IMG/VR virus record: IMGVR_UViG_3300025645_000200
Coordinates: 1 to 36,220 of that record
Length of the DNA: 36,220 nucleotides
Origin: a virus
Direction: 5' to 3' (one strand)
The position numbers were made by a program, and so were the translations under genes. The notes beneath the pieces were generated by a model that was not told where the DNA came from, ran no database searches, and saw nothing but the letters and a program-made list of their open reading frames with translations. Positions 6,549 to 13,092 of the stretch are shown in pieces (position 1 is the stretch's first letter; each line of letters starts with the position of its first letter).

Positions 6549-7344
6549 CGCTTGTCACCCCCGCTGAATAGTCCCGTTTGTCGAAGTCGTTGTGCCTGCC
6601 CTGCCCTGTCTTGGCGGGGCTGTCCCTTGCGTCCATGTTGCGCAGCCAATCAGCCTTGAATCCTGACCAGCTCTTTGAAACCGCAGCGCGTATGCAGTCT
6701 TCAGCGCTCACGCCATCGGCGCTTGCCGCAGTGATCTGCGCGCAGATGTCGTCCATCGCGATTTGTGAGTTTGTGGCCCTCTTGGATTTCCTGACTGCCA
6801 ACCACTGGATCATGGTTTCCTTGGTCGGCAGTGATGGCCATTTGCCGAAATCAATCCCATCAAGCGATTTCAAACCCGGCCACGGGTTCACTGTCTTTTG
6901 GTTAATGGTTAATGGTTCTTGGTTTATGGTTCTTGGTTCTTGGTTAGCTTTCGATCCGGTTTTTTTTGGGTTCCCAGAAATAACCGGCTGGGTTTCCGTG
7001 GGTTTCTGCTTCTGCAAGCCCTTGTTTTTCTTGGGCCTGCCTCCACTCTTTCCATTCCGTCTTGCCCGCTCTGCCTTCTCGTTGTAGTCCAAAACCTCCT
7101 GATCGGCGCGCAAGTTGTGCCAGCCATCAGCCTGCAAAACGAAGAAATCTGTCAAAATTAAAGCCACGGTTTCGGCGTAGGAACCAAGCCGTAACCTACG
7201 AATAACCGAGTCGGTTTCTTTTGGGATAGGCTGCTCTGTGTCGTAGTAGTAATCGAGCAGGCGGCGATAGACAGCTTCTTCTTCCAGCGACAGGTGCCTG
7301 GTATGCAGTGCGAAGTCGGCAATGTGGAACTGGTAGTAGTTCAT
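6535..7344 (-). CDS. DUF1376 phage replication initiation protein
   Basis: 269 residues from ATG at 7342-7344 (ATGA overlap with the upstream gene); the longer frame adds ten residues. Residues 1 to about 85 match DUF1376 (M-N-Y-Y-Q-F-H-I-A-D-F, then the R-H-L-S-L-E-E-E-A-V-Y helix), a winged-helix-like domain of phage replication proteins. A basic linker (G-G-R-P-K-K-N-K) leads to a 7-residue repeat N-Q-E-P-x-T-I encoded by 7-bp repeats, then a C-terminal domain. It is followed by the helicase loader, as lambda O is by P. The internal repeats resemble lambda ori iterons within O, so this protein probably binds its own gene to start replication; that part is inference. Confidence 0.82.
   Translation of the reverse strand: MNYYQFHIADFALHTRHLSLEEEAVYRRLLDYYYDTEQPIPKETDSVIRRLRLGSYAETVALILTDFFVLQADGWHNLRADQEVLDYNEKAERARRNGKSGGRPKKNKGLQKQKPTETQPVISGNPKKTGSKANQEPRTINQEPLTINQKTVNPWPGLKSLDGIDFGKWPSLPTKETMIQWLAVRKSKRATNSQIAMDDICAQITAASADGVSAEDCIRAAVSKSWSGFKADWLRNMDARDSPAKTGQGRHNDFDKRDYSAGVTSDGGF
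6900..6948. repeat. Seven 7-bp tandem repeats, candidate replication origin iterons
   Basis: Seven consecutive units beginning GGTT (GGTTAAT twice, GGTTCTT three times, GGTTTAT, GGTTAGC) with no spacers lie in the middle of the replication protein gene. The period also gives a 7-residue peptide repeat. The location parallels the lambda origin inside gene O. A-T-rich sequence and T runs follow at 6959-6967. Confidence 0.55.
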
Positions 7345-7571
7345 TCGGCGACACCCCCACACGGACACCGACAAGCCCCGGCAATGCCGCCAGTGCCATC
7401 GCAGACAATGCAGGTGGGATCACCAGTCTCAATCCATTTGTGCCCGCACAGTCCTGTAGGCTGGCCACTCATGGCCATCGCCGCTGCTGCGTGCTCGGTC
7501 AGTCTTGCCGGGGCCAGGCTTCGCAGAATCGGATCTGCCAGCAGGTCGTCAATGTCTGAAATCGGGGTCAT
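7341..7571 (-). CDS. Small Cys-rich (zinc-binding) hypothetical protein
   Basis: 76 residues. The N-terminal half is helical and Ala-rich; the C-terminal half holds C-G-H, C-I-V-C-D-G-T-G-G and C-R-C-P-C-G-G, resembling a DnaJ-type C-x2-C-x-G-x-G zinc element. It is translated just ahead of the replication initiator and is coupled by ATGA on both sides. No named family. Possible roles are DNA or protein binding during replication start. Confidence 0.65.
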   Translation of the reverse strand: MTPISDIDDLLADPILRSLAPARLTEHAAAAMAMSGQPTGLCGHKWIETGDPTCIVCDGTGGIAGACRCPCGGVAE

Positions 7572-7639
7572 GCGGCACCGCCTGATAGGGTAAAACCCTG
7601 AGATGTGTAACGGCGGCAGGCCAAAAAAAAAGGGGTCAT
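7568..7639 (-). CDS. Possible 23-residue leader peptide
   Basis: A short frame from ATG at 7637-7639 to TGA at 7568-7570 encodes 23 residues (starts M-T-P-F-F-L). It has a very strong Shine-Dalgarno (GGGAGGGTGACAGC before the ATG), and its stop overlaps the next ATG by four bases, the coupling used throughout this operon. Nine T residues follow the start codon, which could allow polymerase or ribosome slippage. It may be a genuine micro-protein or a coupling leader. It lies downstream of the cro-like gene in the place of lambda tR1. Confidence 0.4.
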   Translation of the reverse strand: MTPFFLACRRYTSQGFTLSGGAA

Positions 7640-7649
7640 GCTGTCACCC
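7623..7649 (-). terminator. Weak terminator after the cro-like gene (tR1-like)
   Basis: On the minus strand GGGT/ACCC arms (7646-7649 and 7633-7636) enclose a 9-base loop and are followed by a C and nine T residues. The four-pair stem is short, so it would be leaky at best. Its site between cro and the replication genes parallels lambda tR1. It overlaps the possible leader peptide. The gap 7650-7780 contains no other gene I can support. Confidence 0.35.
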
Positions 7650-7780
7650 TCCCGAGCTGCCTTGTTTTTTGTTTTGGAACTTCCCACCTGATAAACCCCC
7701 TCTTTTGTGACTCTGTTCACTCGCCGTCAATTTTTATCTGTGTGCGAAACCGTACAGACTGGCCTATGCGTAAAGGAGCT

Positions 7781-8002
7781 TTATGCAGCCTTGCTACGCT
7801 TGGGTTTAGCTGGTGCCCGTTCTTCGCAAAGTTGGACAAGGGCGGTTCCAAGGGCGAACCCAGGGTTGGCGATCTCGCCAGTGCCGATGCGGTACACGGT
7901 GGGTTGGGTGGTCTGATGGCCGGATTCGGTTACGAGCCTGGCGATTGCGGTATGGTTTATGCCCGCTTGCACAAGGCGGGAAACGGCTTGTTGGGGGGTC
8001 AT
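7781..8002 (-). CDS. Cro-like helix-turn-helix repressor
   Basis: 73 residues. M-T-P-Q-Q-A-V-S-R-L is followed by a helix-turn-helix in which T-A-I-A-R-L-V and T-T-Q-P-T-V-Y-R-I form the two helices, then N-P-G-F-A-L-G-T-A-L, a tail seen in small Cro/YdaS-type phage repressors. The C-terminus is basic. It is transcribed divergently from the CI-like gene across the operator region, with GGAG upstream of its ATG. Expected to favour lytic growth by shutting off repressor and early promoters. Best viewed as Cro by position; I cannot assign a precise subfamily. Confidence 0.8.
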   Translation of the reverse strand: MTPQQAVSRLVQAGINHTAIARLVTESGHQTTQPTVYRIGTGEIANPGFALGTALVQLCEERAPAKPKRSKAA

Positions 8003-8033
8003 GTTGTCTGCTCCGTGTTGTTATGGGGCGGAC

Positions 8034-8061
8034 TTTATACGCTCGCGCATTTTTTTACAAT
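8034..8061 (-). promoter_or_regulatory. PR-like promoter for cro and replication genes
   Basis: On the minus strand TTGTAA (8055-8060) or the one-base-shifted ATTGTA pairs with TATAAA (8034-8039) at 15-16 bases. The 14-bp operator at 8037-8050 lies over the spacer and -10, so a bound repressor would block polymerase. Predicted start is near 8027, about 25 bases before the cro ATG. Confidence 0.65.
8037..8050. promoter_or_regulatory. Operator 1 in the immunity region
   Basis: ATACGCTCGCGCAT is a near-palindrome (ATRCGC half-sites). Its exact complement recurs at 8950-8963 inside the opposite early promoter, which is strong evidence that it is the binding site of CI and/or the Cro-like protein. 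It overlaps the -10 of the cro promoter. Confidence 0.7.
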
Positions 8062-8073
8062 ACCCGCACGCAT
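8060..8073. promoter_or_regulatory. Operator 2 (variant) in the immunity region
   Basis: ATACCCGCACGCAT matches operator 1 at 11 of 14 positions in the same orientation, with a 23-bp start-to-start offset. It covers the -35 area of both the cro promoter and the predicted repressor promoter, so occupancy here could decide between them. Confidence 0.55.
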
Positions 8074-8084
8074 GGATAATTTTA

Positions 8085-8101
8085 TATAATTGGCTTATAT
8101 G
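8085..8101 (+). promoter_or_regulatory. PRM-like promoter with near-leaderless start
   Basis: A perfect TATAAT (8085-8090) lies eight bases before the repressor ATG (8099-8101), so transcription should start at or within two bases of the ATG. No Shine-Dalgarno is present. No good -35 exists at the proper distance; the site is covered by operator 2, fitting a promoter that needs activation. Lambda cI from PRM is also leaderless. Confidence 0.5.
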
Positions 8102-8815
8102 AAAAGAACATTCACACAGACACTAAATCTGCTCTGCAATGCAGCCTTGGAATTCCAGAAACGCGACGGTCGGCCAAACGTCCTGCGCCTGGCTGAGGCT
8201 ATGGGAATGAACCAGTCAACGCTAAAACGCATGCTGGACAAGGACTACAAGGAAGATCCAAAGGGGGATAGTGTGGAAAAGATAATCAAGTTTTTTGGGA
8301 TCACGCGGGATCAGTTGGTCGGGGCGACACCAATCCCTTGGCTTGACGTAACAGACGGTAACAGACATATTCCGCAATCGGTATCAGGGCCGGTGCAGAT
8401 TTTAGGATGGATTCCATTGATAACTTACGCTCAAGCGGGAAAATCAAAAACCGAGAGCTTTACACGCGATTTTACGGCAATAGACAGGGTTAGACCTACT
8501 ACGGCTGACTGCTCAAAATCCACTTTTGCTCTCAAAGTAGAGGGCGATTCCATGACTCTACCGGACGGGGTGCGCGGCCATAGCTTTCCGCACGGGATCA
8601 TTATTTATGTTGATCCAGAAAGCGCCCCACAGCCGGATCACTATGTTGTCGCACGCTCAATAAGTGATAACGCGGTAAATTTTCGACGCATGATTCTTGA
8701 TGAAGGCCGGCCAGTTCTGGTGGCGCTGAATCCAGACAAACACGCATACCCTACAATCCGCGAGAGCTTCGAGATTATAGGCCGCGTGATTGATGCAACC
8801 TGGGGCGGGCTGTAA
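8099..8815 (+). CDS. CI-like phage repressor, S24 family with altered catalytic dyad
   Basis: 238 residues from ATG 8099; a TTG nine bases upstream is in frame but lies inside the -10 box. Residues 1-75 form a helix-turn-helix domain (L-R-L-A-E-A-M-G-M-N-Q-S-T-L-K-R). Residues 100-238 match the LexA/CI C-terminal domain: an A113-G114 cleavage pair and the nucleophile in G149-D150-S151-M. The strand that normally carries the general-base Lys (F-K-K/F-K-R in CI relatives) reads N194-F195-R196-R197-M, so Arg stands in place of Lys. Self-cleavage, and hence RecA-dependent induction, may be weakened or lost. It should repress the two early promoters that share the 14-bp operator. Confidence 0.88.
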   Translation: MKRTFTQTLNLLCNAALEFQKRDGRPNVLRLAEAMGMNQSTLKRMLDKDYKEDPKGDSVEKIIKFFGITRDQLVGATPIPWLDVTDGNRHIPQSVSGPVQILGWIPLITYAQAGKSKTESFTRDFTAIDRVRPTTADCSKSTFALKVEGDSMTLPDGVRGHSFPHGIIIYVDPESAPQPDHYVVARSISDNAVNFRRMILDEGRPVLVALNPDKHAYPTIRESFEIIGRVIDATWGGL

Positions 8816-8895
8816 ACACCTACCACGGGCACAGCCAGCCCAGCGGATAAGACTCTAAATCCTGCCTGTTACAAAACCACCCATCACCCTCCGAA

Positions 8896-8923
8896 AAGTG
8901 CGCATATAAATATTTATGCACTT
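8896..8923. promoter_or_regulatory. A-T-rich dyad upstream of the PL-like promoter
   Basis: AAGTGC (8896-8901) and GCACTT (8918-8923) are a perfect 6-bp inverted repeat around an A-T-rich near-palindromic centre. A GCGCAT operator half-site overlaps the left arm. It could be a second left operator or a bending/UP-type element for the promoter 16 bases downstream. Positions 8816-8895 hold nothing I can support. Confidence 0.4.
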
Positions 8924-8938
8924 GCGAATTAAAATCTA

Positions 8939-8966
8939 TTGACAAGATAATGCGCGAGCGTATTAA
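8939..8966 (+). promoter_or_regulatory. PL-like early promoter with embedded operator
   Basis: TTGACA (8939-8944, perfect) and TATTAA (8961-8966) are 16 bases apart. The operator ATGCGCGAGCGTAT occupies 8950-8963 between and over the -10, identical to the inverted operator 1 at 8037-8050. Start is predicted near 8973, followed by a short leader with GAGGG before the ATG at 8996. It should drive the recombination and integration arm and be shut by CI. Confidence 0.8.
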
Positions 8967-8995
8967 ATCCCCTCACACCAAACGAGGGCCAGACA

Positions 8996-9442
8996 ATGAA
9001 ATTCAACCCATCCCAAATTTTGCGCAGCCTAATTGAACTCCGGACGCCTTTCGAGGTAGCCGCCATGAAGCCTGAAAACTTCGGCCAGTGGCTTCGTGCT
9101 GCATGGATAGTCTGCACGCTCAAGCTCAACGGCGACGAATGGAAGGCCAGTGATGAAACCCTGATGGAGGGATTCCGCTGGCTGGTGGCGCAGCACGCAG
9201 GCTCCACGGACGAGCTGTACGACTTCGTGGTGACCGAGATCCTGGGCGAGGGCTACGCAGTCCTGCCCATCATTGATCTTGTCCGCCTGCTCGCTGGCAT
9301 TGGTGCGCCCACCATCGCGCTTGACTACATGCGCAAGCGGATTGACGAAAACCATACCGATGATTTTGCAGACTGGCAGGAAGAAGTTGCTGCCGACAAC
9401 GCCGCCTACATGGAGCGCAAGCGGCTGGAGAATGCGGCGTGA
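8996..9442 (+). CDS. Hypothetical first early protein after PL
   Basis: 148 residues, soluble, acidic towards the C-terminus, with mostly helical segments and no Cys clusters. GAGGG Shine-Dalgarno eight bases upstream. No family recognised. It is the first gene of the PL-like operon, a position that in temperate phages often carries anti-host or anti-defence factors or an N-type antiterminator. It lacks the short arginine-rich N-terminus of N proteins, so antitermination is unlikely. Its stop overlaps the GTG of the next small gene (GTGA). Confidence 0.7.
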   Translation: MKFNPSQILRSLIELRTPFEVAAMKPENFGQWLRAAWIVCTLKLNGDEWKASDETLMEGFRWLVAQHAGSTDELYDFVVTEILGEGYAVLPIIDLVRLLAGIGAPTIALDYMRKRIDENHTDDFADWQEEVAADNAAYMERKRLENAA

Positions 9443-9594
9443 TTGAGTCAGACAACGAAATTGCCCGCAGGATCGCTGCCCAGCGTCAGGCCAGATCACA
9501 GAGCATGACCCAATGGGAGTGCAAACAAATCAACCGCCAACTGCGCATAGAGCAGCAGGTAGAGAAAACCGGAACCGAGGAGAGCCAAGCATGA
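9439..9594 (+). CDS. Small coupled hypothetical protein (51 aa)
   Basis: 51 residues from GTG 9439-9441 to TGA 9592-9594. GTGA overlap with the upstream stop and ATGA overlap with the downstream start support it as a real gene too short for routine calling. It is highly charged and Gln/Arg-rich (R-R-I-A-A-Q-R-Q-A-R), probably a single long amphipathic helix. Could be a DNA- or RNA-binding peptide. No family recognised. Confidence 0.6.
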   Translation: MIESDNEIARRIAAQRQARSQSMTQWECKQINRQLRIEQQVEKTGTEESQA

Positions 9595-9899
9595 ACGCAA
9601 TCACCATTTTTCATCCAGGCATTGTGCAGCGCAGCGATTGGCGCAAGGGATTCATGACGGCCATTGAGCAACGCCTACAACTGGAGGCACCGCCATCAAT
9701 GACTGAAGCCGAAATCGCGCGCCGCTGTGCCGAGTCTCAGCCGTTCGGCAAGGGCTACCGTGAGGGCATGCTGTGCGCCCTGGCTTGCAGCCACTCGCAA
9801 CCAGATTATCAACAGCAGGATCAGCACACCATTGCCGCATGGATCGCTGGAGCCGCCTGTCTGGTAGCTACCGGCATCCTGTACGCAACGTCAATTTAA
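9591..9899 (+). CDS. Small protein with C-terminal membrane helix
   Basis: 102 residues from ATG 9591, with GAGGAG about ten bases upstream; a longer frame starting at 9513 reads through the small upstream gene in another frame and is rejected. Residues 1-80 are soluble; residues about 82-101 (A-A-W-I-A-G-A-A-C-L-V-A-T-G) form one transmembrane segment at the very C-terminus, so it is probably tail-anchored with the bulk in the cytoplasm. Placement among early genes suggests an inner-membrane host-interaction protein, for example superinfection exclusion, but this is inference. Confidence 0.65.
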   Translation: MNAITIFHPGIVQRSDWRKGFMTAIEQRLQLEAPPSMTEAEIARRCAESQPFGKGYREGMLCALACSHSQPDYQQQDQHTIAAWIAGAACLVATGILYATSI

Positions 9900-9924
9900 T
9901 GCCCGGAAGGGCTGGGGAAAGAGC

Positions 9925-10731
9925 ATGAGCAGCTACGAAGACGCACAAAATCAAACACCGGCAATCTATGAAACGCGCACTGCTGCGCTGGCGCTAGACC
10001 CGGAAAGCATCAACAGCATGATGAGTCTGGCTGAAAAAATGTCAGCCAGCAAAGTCACTATTCCAGACCACCTGAAGAACTCTGCCGACTGTCTCGCTGT
10101 AGTCATGCAGGCCGCGCAGTGGGGAATGAATCCATTTGCGGTGGCTCAGAAAACCCACATTGTCAGCGGCAAACTGGGGTATGAAGCGCAGCTTGTCAAT
10201 GCTGTGGTAATGGCCAGCGGCGCCATCAAAGGCCGTTTCCATTACGAATACCGTGGAGATGGAGACAAGTTGGAGTGTCGTGTTGGTGCTGTGCCTCGCG
10301 GCGAAATTGAAGTTGTGTGGGGTGAATGGTTGATGCTGGCTAACGTCACAACTCGAAACTCACCATTGTGGAAGACCAACCCCAAACAGCAGCTTGGCTA
10401 TCTGCAAGTGAAGAACTGGTGCCGCCTGTTTGCGCCTGGCGCAATCCTGGGCGTCTACACCCCGGACGAGCTGGAGCCAGCAACAGCAACGCCGCGTATC
10501 ACGCCACGCGACAGCGACCTCCTGCCAGAATACCCAACCGATCAGTTTGAGAAGAACTTGCCCGCGTACCTCAAAGCTATCGAAGCTGGCAAAAAGACTG
10601 CCGACCAGATCATCAGCACGATCAGCAGCAAATACACCGTGACACAAGATCAGCAAAACACACTGCGAGAAATCGCGCCCATTCAGCCGGGTTCAGATCT
10701 GGCTACCCAGTCCCAAGGAGCAGCAGCATGA
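9925..10731 (+). CDS. recT: RecT-family single-strand annealing protein
   Basis: Anneals complementary single strands during phage recombination, working with a 5'-3' exonuclease. 268 residues, the usual RecT length. Matches the family in the P-D-H-L-K-N-S-A-D-C helix, W-G-M-N-P-F, G-K-L-G-Y-E-A-Q-L-V-N-A and the K-Q-Q-L-G-Y-L segment with following N-W-C-R-L-F. The C-terminal 60 residues are variable, as usual. Clear Shine-Dalgarno about ten bases before the ATG. The stop overlaps the YqaJ-type exonuclease ATG (ATGA), the classical exonuclease-annealase pairing with gene order annealase first. Confidence 0.93.
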   Translation: MSSYEDAQNQTPAIYETRTAALALDPESINSMMSLAEKMSASKVTIPDHLKNSADCLAVVMQAAQWGMNPFAVAQKTHIVSGKLGYEAQLVNAVVMASGAIKGRFHYEYRGDGDKLECRVGAVPRGEIEVVWGEWLMLANVTTRNSPLWKTNPKQQLGYLQVKNWCRLFAPGAILGVYTPDELEPATATPRITPRDSDLLPEYPTDQFEKNLPAYLKAIEAGKKTADQIISTISSKYTVTQDQQNTLREIAPIQPGSDLATQSQGAAA

Positions 10732-12509
10732 GCATGATTCAGATCGACTTCAAGCAAGGCAGTGAAGAATGGCTGGATAACCGCCTGCGCGCCTTCAACG
10801 CAAGCGAAGCCCCTGTAATGATGGGCTGCCACCCGAACATGACCCGCGACGAATTGCTGGAAGCCAAAGCTACCTGCAACCCAAAGACGTTCAGCGAGTT
10901 TGTGCAGAAGCGCATATTTGCCAAGGGTCACAAAACAGAAGCTGATGCCCGGCCAATTCTTGAAGCGGTGCTGGGTGAAGAACTGTATCCGATCAGCGGG
11001 AAAAATGGTTTGTACCAGGCCAGCTTCGACGGCCTGACACTGATGCAAGACACCGGCTTTGAGCACAAGCAACTTAATGCCGAACTGACCTATCAGGTCG
11101 CTTCCGGCAAACCGCCCGCCTATATCTTTTGGCAGCTGGAGCATCAGCTGTTGGTGTGTCCGGACTTGGAGAAAATAATTCTCGTAGTCAGTGATGGCAC
11201 CGCCGACAACTGGACGCAGATGGATTACACCGCCGTGCCTGGCCGCCGCGAGCAGCTGATTACTGGCTGGGAACAGTTCGGCAAGGACGTGGCAATATTC
11301 AAGGCACCAATCAAGACCGTGGAGCCTGTTGGCACACGCCCCGACTCACTGCCCACCCTGTTCGTGGAAGTGGCTGGTCAGCTGGTGACGAAAAGCAATC
11401 TGGCCGAGTTCCGTGCCGGTGCGGAAATGATGATTAGTAGCATAAAGACAGACCTTCAAACGGATGAAGATTTTGCCGATGCAGACCAGGCTATCAAGTA
11501 CTTGGCCGATGCTGAGAGCAGGATTGACACAGCCATCGAGCAGGCAATGTCCCGTACCGGCCCACTGGAGGAGTTGGTGCGCACGCTGAAGGACGTACAG
11601 CAGAACTTGCTACGCACTACCCGCCTTGGCCTCAACAAGCAGGTTGAAGCGCAGAAGGTCAATCGCCGCAACCAGATCGTGGCAGATGCCGAATCCGCGT
11701 TCGCCAAATTCCTTGCTTCCGTCAATGCCGAGTTCACGCCAGTCAGTATCGGCACAGTTCGTCCTGACTTTTACCTTGCCATCAAAGGCAAGCGCAGCTT
11801 CCTTGCCATGATCAGCGCCTGCAATGACTTGATCGCGCAGAGCAAGATTCAAGTCAATGAGATTTCAGCCAAGGTTCGCTCGAATCTCTGTCAGCTTGCC
11901 AAGCACGCAGACCACGACTTCCTGTTCTCCAACAAACAAGTGCTGGCCTTCATGGAGCCTGACCACTTGCAACTGACTGTTCAGAACAAGATCAGCGAGT
12001 ACCGCCAGCAGCAAGAAGCAACCGAAGCTGCTCGCGTTCAAGGCCACAAGAACGCCATTGTTGGCATTGAGGCGGCAGGAGAGTTTCTGGAAAGCGTGCC
12101 ATATTCCGCGCTGGTGTCAGCCCGTAAGCGTATCGACAGCATCGACACCGGCAAGTTGCAGGAGTTCGCTATCAAGGGTGAGCAGGTCAAGGCTGCTGCG
12201 CTGGAAAATCTGGATGCCCGCATTAGAGAAATTGATGAAGCTGCAAAGCAGATGAACGCGGCAGCAGATCGCGCACGGATCGAGCAGCCGCAACAGAGGA
12301 CAGAAACCAAACCCGATGTTGAGCCTGTCATTCATACCACCGAGAAGCCAGCGGCCAATCTGAAGGCGGTGCCAAAAGCCCGCCCAAGCGACCGTGAAAT
12401 TGTCGATGCCCTGGCCGCGCACTTCCGCGTTCATGATTCAGTAGTGTTGGGATGGCTCCTGGAATTCAATCATGAAATTGCCGGCCATAACCTGGCTTCT
12501 GGATTCTGA
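10728..12509 (+). CDS. YqaJ-type exonuclease with long helical C-terminal extension
   Basis: Resects double-stranded DNA ends 5'-3' for RecT. 593 residues; lambda exonuclease is under half that length. Residues about 8-200 form the nuclease: G11-S-E-E-W near the start, A25-S-E, the acidic D101 in A-S-F-D-G and the PD-(D/E)XK pair E112-H-K114, then Q136. Residues about 230-510 are mostly charged helices, likely coiled coil, and a Gln/Pro/Thr-rich linker leads to a short globular C-terminal segment (from about 555). The extension may mediate oligomerisation or binding to RecT or SSB. Catalytic residues appear intact. Confidence 0.87.
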   Translation: MSMIQIDFKQGSEEWLDNRLRAFNASEAPVMMGCHPNMTRDELLEAKATCNPKTFSEFVQKRIFAKGHKTEADARPILEAVLGEELYPISGKNGLYQASFDGLTLMQDTGFEHKQLNAELTYQVASGKPPAYIFWQLEHQLLVCPDLEKIILVVSDGTADNWTQMDYTAVPGRREQLITGWEQFGKDVAIFKAPIKTVEPVGTRPDSLPTLFVEVAGQLVTKSNLAEFRAGAEMMISSIKTDLQTDEDFADADQAIKYLADAESRIDTAIEQAMSRTGPLEELVRTLKDVQQNLLRTTRLGLNKQVEAQKVNRRNQIVADAESAFAKFLASVNAEFTPVSIGTVRPDFYLAIKGKRSFLAMISACNDLIAQSKIQVNEISAKVRSNLCQLAKHADHDFLFSNKQVLAFMEPDHLQLTVQNKISEYRQQQEATEAARVQGHKNAIVGIEAAGEFLESVPYSALVSARKRIDSIDTGKLQEFAIKGEQVKAAALENLDARIREIDEAAKQMNAAADRARIEQPQQRTETKPDVEPVIHTTEKPAANLKAVPKARPSDREIVDALAAHFRVHDSVVLGWLLEFNHEIAGHNLASGF

Positions 12510-12518
12510 GGACTGACC

Positions 12519-12893
12519 ATGAAAACCAGCAGCATAGCCAGTCCAACCCCACTCCAGTTCCAGTGCCCAAAATGTTCCGGAAAGAAATCGTACAACGCCG
12601 CGCAGTGTGTTGATTGCCGCGCAAAGGAGCAGTCAACACGAATGAAGGGTCGCAGCAAGGGCAGGCCAGCATTGGCTGCAATCGGTGCGCAGATCAATTG
12701 CACAAGCTGCAAAATTGAGCATCCAAAGCGGGCGAACACGAACAAATGCGAACCCTGCATCAAGCGTGAGGCAAAAGAATCCATTGCCAAGTGCCTGGCT
12801 GAAAAGGCGGCAAAAGTTGCACGCAATCAGGGATGGGATCACAAAATGAGCGGCGATTTGCTGCGGGTTTCTTTAGTACAGAGGAGTGCGTGA
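12519..12893 (+). CDS. Small Cys-rich protein with paired zinc-finger motifs
   Basis: 124 residues. C-P-K-C and C-V-D-C near residues 16-33, then C-T-S-C and C-E-P-C near 61-79, give two four-Cys sets that could each bind zinc. The rest is very basic (Lys/Arg) with a helical Ala/Lys C-terminus. Likely a nucleic-acid-binding protein. GAGG precedes the ATG. It starts a run of small unknown genes between the recombination pair and xis/int. No family recognised. Confidence 0.65.
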   Translation: MKTSSIASPTPLQFQCPKCSGKKSYNAAQCVDCRAKEQSTRMKGRSKGRPALAAIGAQINCTSCKIEHPKRANTNKCEPCIKREAKESIAKCLAEKAAKVARNQGWDHKMSGDLLRVSLVQRSA

Positions 12894-12894
12894 T

Positions 12895-13092
12895 ATGAAC
12901 AATCCATGGGACACAATTCGGGAAGCGATAGAGCAGTCACGATCATTAGATAGGGCGGTGCAACACAGCGCCTATGCACTGGGTTCTGTGCTGAAAGGAA
13001 AACTTAGGTATTCCTCGCACAGTGATCTGGTAGCAATGAAAAAAGAGCTGGCCGACTACAACATGCACACCAGAGAATGGAAAACAAAATGA
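12895..13092 (+). CDS. Small hypothetical protein
   Basis: 65 residues from ATG 12895 with GAGGAG eight bases upstream; a GTG three codons earlier overlaps that Shine-Dalgarno. All-helical, with no Cys and no membrane segment. Overlaps the next ATG by ATGA. No family recognised; part of the small-gene cassette. Confidence 0.6.
   Translation: MNNPWDTIREAIEQSRSLDRAVQHSAYALGSVLKGKLRYSSHSDLVAMKKELADYNMHTREWKTK

Noticed and set aside
6900-6948. CRISPR array
   Set aside because: Units are 7 bp with no spacers and lie inside a coding gene.
8090-8098. TTG start for the repressor
   Set aside because: The TTG overlaps the -10 box, so it would not be in the mRNA; the ATG at 8099 is preferred.
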